A stretch of 35,737 nucleotides of DNA, taken from contig JAGYOR010000004.1 of NCBI GenBank assembly GCA_018399535.1, positions 1 through 35,737 of the forward strand, written 5' to 3'. The notes under the pieces are model-generated. The model saw only the letters and a list, made by a program, of their open reading frames with translations. It was not told the DNA's origin and made no database searches. This document shows positions 33,861 to 35,737 of the stretch, piece after piece; position 1 is the first letter of the stretch; each line of letters opens with the position of its first letter. Origin of the DNA: Deltaproteobacteria bacterium (GTDB lineage Bacteria; Desulfobacterota; Syntrophia; Syntrophales; UBA2210). The translations under genes and the position numbers were made by a program.

Positions 33861-35737
33861 TCAGGCCCGGCAGGCACCTCCGAGCCTGTCGCGCCAGGAA
33901 TTCAGAAAATGTTCGCCGATCAATGGTTTGCGTCCTTTACGCGCATCCCGGACGGCATTGAATGCCTCTTCCCTGGCCGACTCGAGCAGTTCTCCGTCAC
34001 GCAAAACATCGCCGATCCGGAAATCCGGGAATCCCCACTGGCGGATGCCAAGAAATTCTCCCGGTCCACGGATTTTCAGGTCTTCTTCGGCTATATCGAA
34101 GCCGTTGTTCGTCCTTTCCATTACGGACAGGCGCCTCGCGGCGTCACCGGAAACACCGCGACCGGCCACCAGTATACAGGTAGCAGGCAAGCCGCCCCTG
34201 CCGACCCTGCCGCGAAGCTGGTGAATCTGTGAGAGCCCGAAGCGCTCCGCGTGCTCGATGACCATGAGCGACGCCGACGGTATGTCGACGCCTACTTCCA
34301 CGACGGTCGTCGCTACGAGAATCTGAATGTTTCCGCTTCTGAAATCTTCCATTATCGCGAGGCGCTGCAATCCATTCATGCGGCCGTGTACAAGTCCGAC
34401 GGCGAAGTCACTGAAAACGTGGTCCCGAAGATATGTTGCCATGCCCGTGGCGTCTTTCAGGTCCGACGTTTCGCTTTCATCCACCAGGGGATAGATGATG
34501 AATACACGGTTACCCGCCGACGCTTCCCGCCGAATAATATCATAGAGCCGGGTTCGTTCCTCGTCCGGAAGAACCATCGTTTCGACGGCCTGTCTCGACG
34601 GCGGCATTTCATCGATTACGGTGAGATCGAGATCGCCATACACCGTCATGGCAAGCGTCCGCGGTATGGGGGTGGCGGTCATAACGAGAACGTCAGGGCA
34701 GACGCCCTTGTCCCGCAGCCGCGCTCTCTGGAGGACACCGAACCTGTGCTGTTCGTCGATGACGACGGCGCCGAGGCGCTTGAAACAGACCTTTTCCTGT
34801 ATCAGGGCGTGAGTCCCCACGACAATGTCCGCCCTTCCCTCACTGATTTCTTCGAGTACCCGGCGGTGTTCGTCTCCCTTCAGGGACCCGGTCAGAAGCA
34901 CCGCTTTGAGACCCATATGTTCCGCCCACTGTCCGATAGTGCCGTAATGCTGCATAGCCAGGATCTCGGTAGGAGCCATGACGGCAGACTGAAAGCCGTT
35001 TCTGCAGGCTACGATCATCGGTATCATCGACACAACGGTTTTACCGCTTCCTACGTCTCCCTGAAGAAGCCGGTGCATGGGACGCGGCCTCGCCATGTCC
35101 GCGAGAATCTCCTTAACCGCCCTCTTCTGGGCGCCGGTCAGATCAAAGGGAAGAATTGTGCTGAATGTTTCGACAATGTCCCCGTCTGTTCTGAATGCCA
35201 CGCCTGTCTCGGACAGAAGATCGGCGCGCTTGAGCGCAACGCGCAACTGGGAGAAAAAGAACTCGTCGAAAATGAGCCGCCGATGTGCTTTCGATTGACG
35301 GTCGTTATACTCGTCAAAGTCGGCATCGACCGGCGGAAAATGAATGTTCCGCAGCGCCTCGTCGAGGCCGATCAGGTTCCTGCGTCGACACAAATCAGCG
35401 GGCAGCGGTGTATACAGTTTCTCCGGATGATCTTCGAGAAGACCCGCCATGACACGTCGCAACCGCTTCCCGCTCAGGCCGTCCGTTTCGGAATACAGTG
35501 GAACTATTTTCCCGGCATGCACCGGATCGACGTCTTCTTCACGTACCCGCTCGACATCGGGGTGGATCATTATTTTAGCGTCTCCCCGGAGACTCACCGC
35601 GCCGGCAAGAAAAAAGGCGTCGCCCGGTGCGAATGTCTGCCTCAACCGCGAGGGATTGCCGTTGAACCATGTCGCCGTAATAATCCCGCTTTCATCCCGA
35701 AAAACAACATCGAGCACGGTCCGGCGACGGAAACGCT
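33861..35737 (-). CDS. recG: ATP-dependent DNA helicase RecG (N-terminus outside window)
   Basis: RecG remodels stalled replication forks and Holliday junctions. The frame is open to the window edge with no convincing start; a GTG at 35717 lies within the wedge/OB domain, so at least the first part of that domain is missing. What is present is 618 residues plus a few upstream codons. They include the wedge strands LDVVFRDESGIITATWFNG, the helicase motif I GDVGSGKT (near 35040-35064), the DEQH-type motif II IDEQHRFGVLQ, motif III MTATPIPRT, ATTVVEVGVDIP, and motif VI QLRGRVGRGG, followed by the RecG C-terminal extension. Full-length proteins have about 690-780 residues. Confidence 0.96.
   Translation of the reverse strand, partial: RFRRRTVLDVVFRDESGIITATWFNGNPSRLRQTFAPGDAFFLAGAVSLRGDAKIMIHPDVERVREEDVDPVHAGKIVPLYSETDGLSGKRLRRVMAGLLEDHPEKLYTPLPADLCRRRNLIGLDEALRNIHFPPVDADFDEYNDRQSKAHRRLIFDEFFFSQLRVALKRADLLSETGVAFRTDGDIVETFSTILPFDLTGAQKRAVKEILADMARPRPMHRLLQGDVGSGKTVVSMIPMIVACRNGFQSAVMAPTEILAMQHYGTIGQWAEHMGLKAVLLTGSLKGDEHRRVLEEISEGRADIVVGTHALIQEKVCFKRLGAVVIDEQHRFGVLQRARLRDKGVCPDVLVMTATPIPRTLAMTVYGDLDLTVIDEMPPSRQAVETMVLPDEERTRLYDIIRREASAGNRVFIIYPLVDESETSDLKDATGMATYLRDHVFSDFAVGLVHGRMNGLQRLAIMEDFRSGNIQILVATTVVEVGVDIPSASLMVIEHAERFGLSQIHQLRGRVGRGGLPATCILVAGRGVSGDAARRLSVMERTNNGFDIAEEDLKIRGPGEFLGIRQWGFPDFRIGDVLRDGELLESAREEAFNAVRDARKGRKPLIGEHFLNSWRDRLGGACRA

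Noticed and set aside
33312-34232. Plus-strand open frame of 306 codons
   Set aside because: It spans the opposite strand of hom and recG and has no recognisable domain.

Overview
The window looks like chromosomal housekeeping DNA from an anaerobic bacterium of the Desulfobacterota (former Deltaproteobacteria). This rests on gene content, not on a search: indolepyruvate:ferredoxin oxidoreductase (IorAB) with an ADP-forming acyl-CoA synthetase alpha subunit, a UPF0280 protein, an ApgM-type mutase beside homoserine dehydrogenase, and a phoH / 7TM-HD / ybeY cluster, in DNA of moderate GC (mid-50s percent by eye, not counted). Coding density is very high. No gap exceeds about 200 bases, and I see no tRNA, rRNA, CRISPR array, transposase or prophage gene. 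About a third of the genes appear to start with GTG or TTG, and many neighbours overlap by 4 to 25 nt.

Layout. (1) Positions 1-2646, plus strand: the 3' end of prfB (release factor 2), then a lipoprotein lytic transglycosylase with four LysM repeats. (2) Positions 2673-12748, minus strand. Read in the direction of transcription: a radical SAM protein; a small membrane protein; an active M16 protease; an M16 lipoprotein lacking the zinc motif; an M20 hydrolase; then phoH, a 7TM-HD phosphohydrolase (pgpH-like) and ybeY behind their own promoter. (3) Positions 12950-23193, plus strand: two tandem dynamin-like GTPases divergent from the radical SAM gene, then a promoter and dtd - DUF1285 - guaB - dnaE - UPF0280. 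(4) Positions 23259-35737, minus strand: recG (cut by the window end), hom, apgM, ybgC, a TPR membrane protein, iorA, iorB, a secreted TPR/membrane protein, a yidD-like gene with a signal peptide, a cbpA-type DnaJ, an AcdA-like CoA ligase, and a nitroreductase after an AT-rich gap. From hom to the CoA ligase the spacing is so tight that one long transcript is likely.

How the genes work together. phoH, ybeY and prfB concern RNA and translation quality. IorAB plus the AcdA-like subunit could form a route from aromatic 2-oxo acids to acyl-CoA and then ATP. Hom plus the ApgM homologue could supply two consecutive steps of threonine synthesis, if the proposed homoserine kinase role is right. The M16 pair resembles an active/inactive protease dimer at the cell envelope. 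The tandem GTPases and the divergent radical SAM gene are the least understood part and the best candidates for new biology, although nothing in the sequence proves they form one system.
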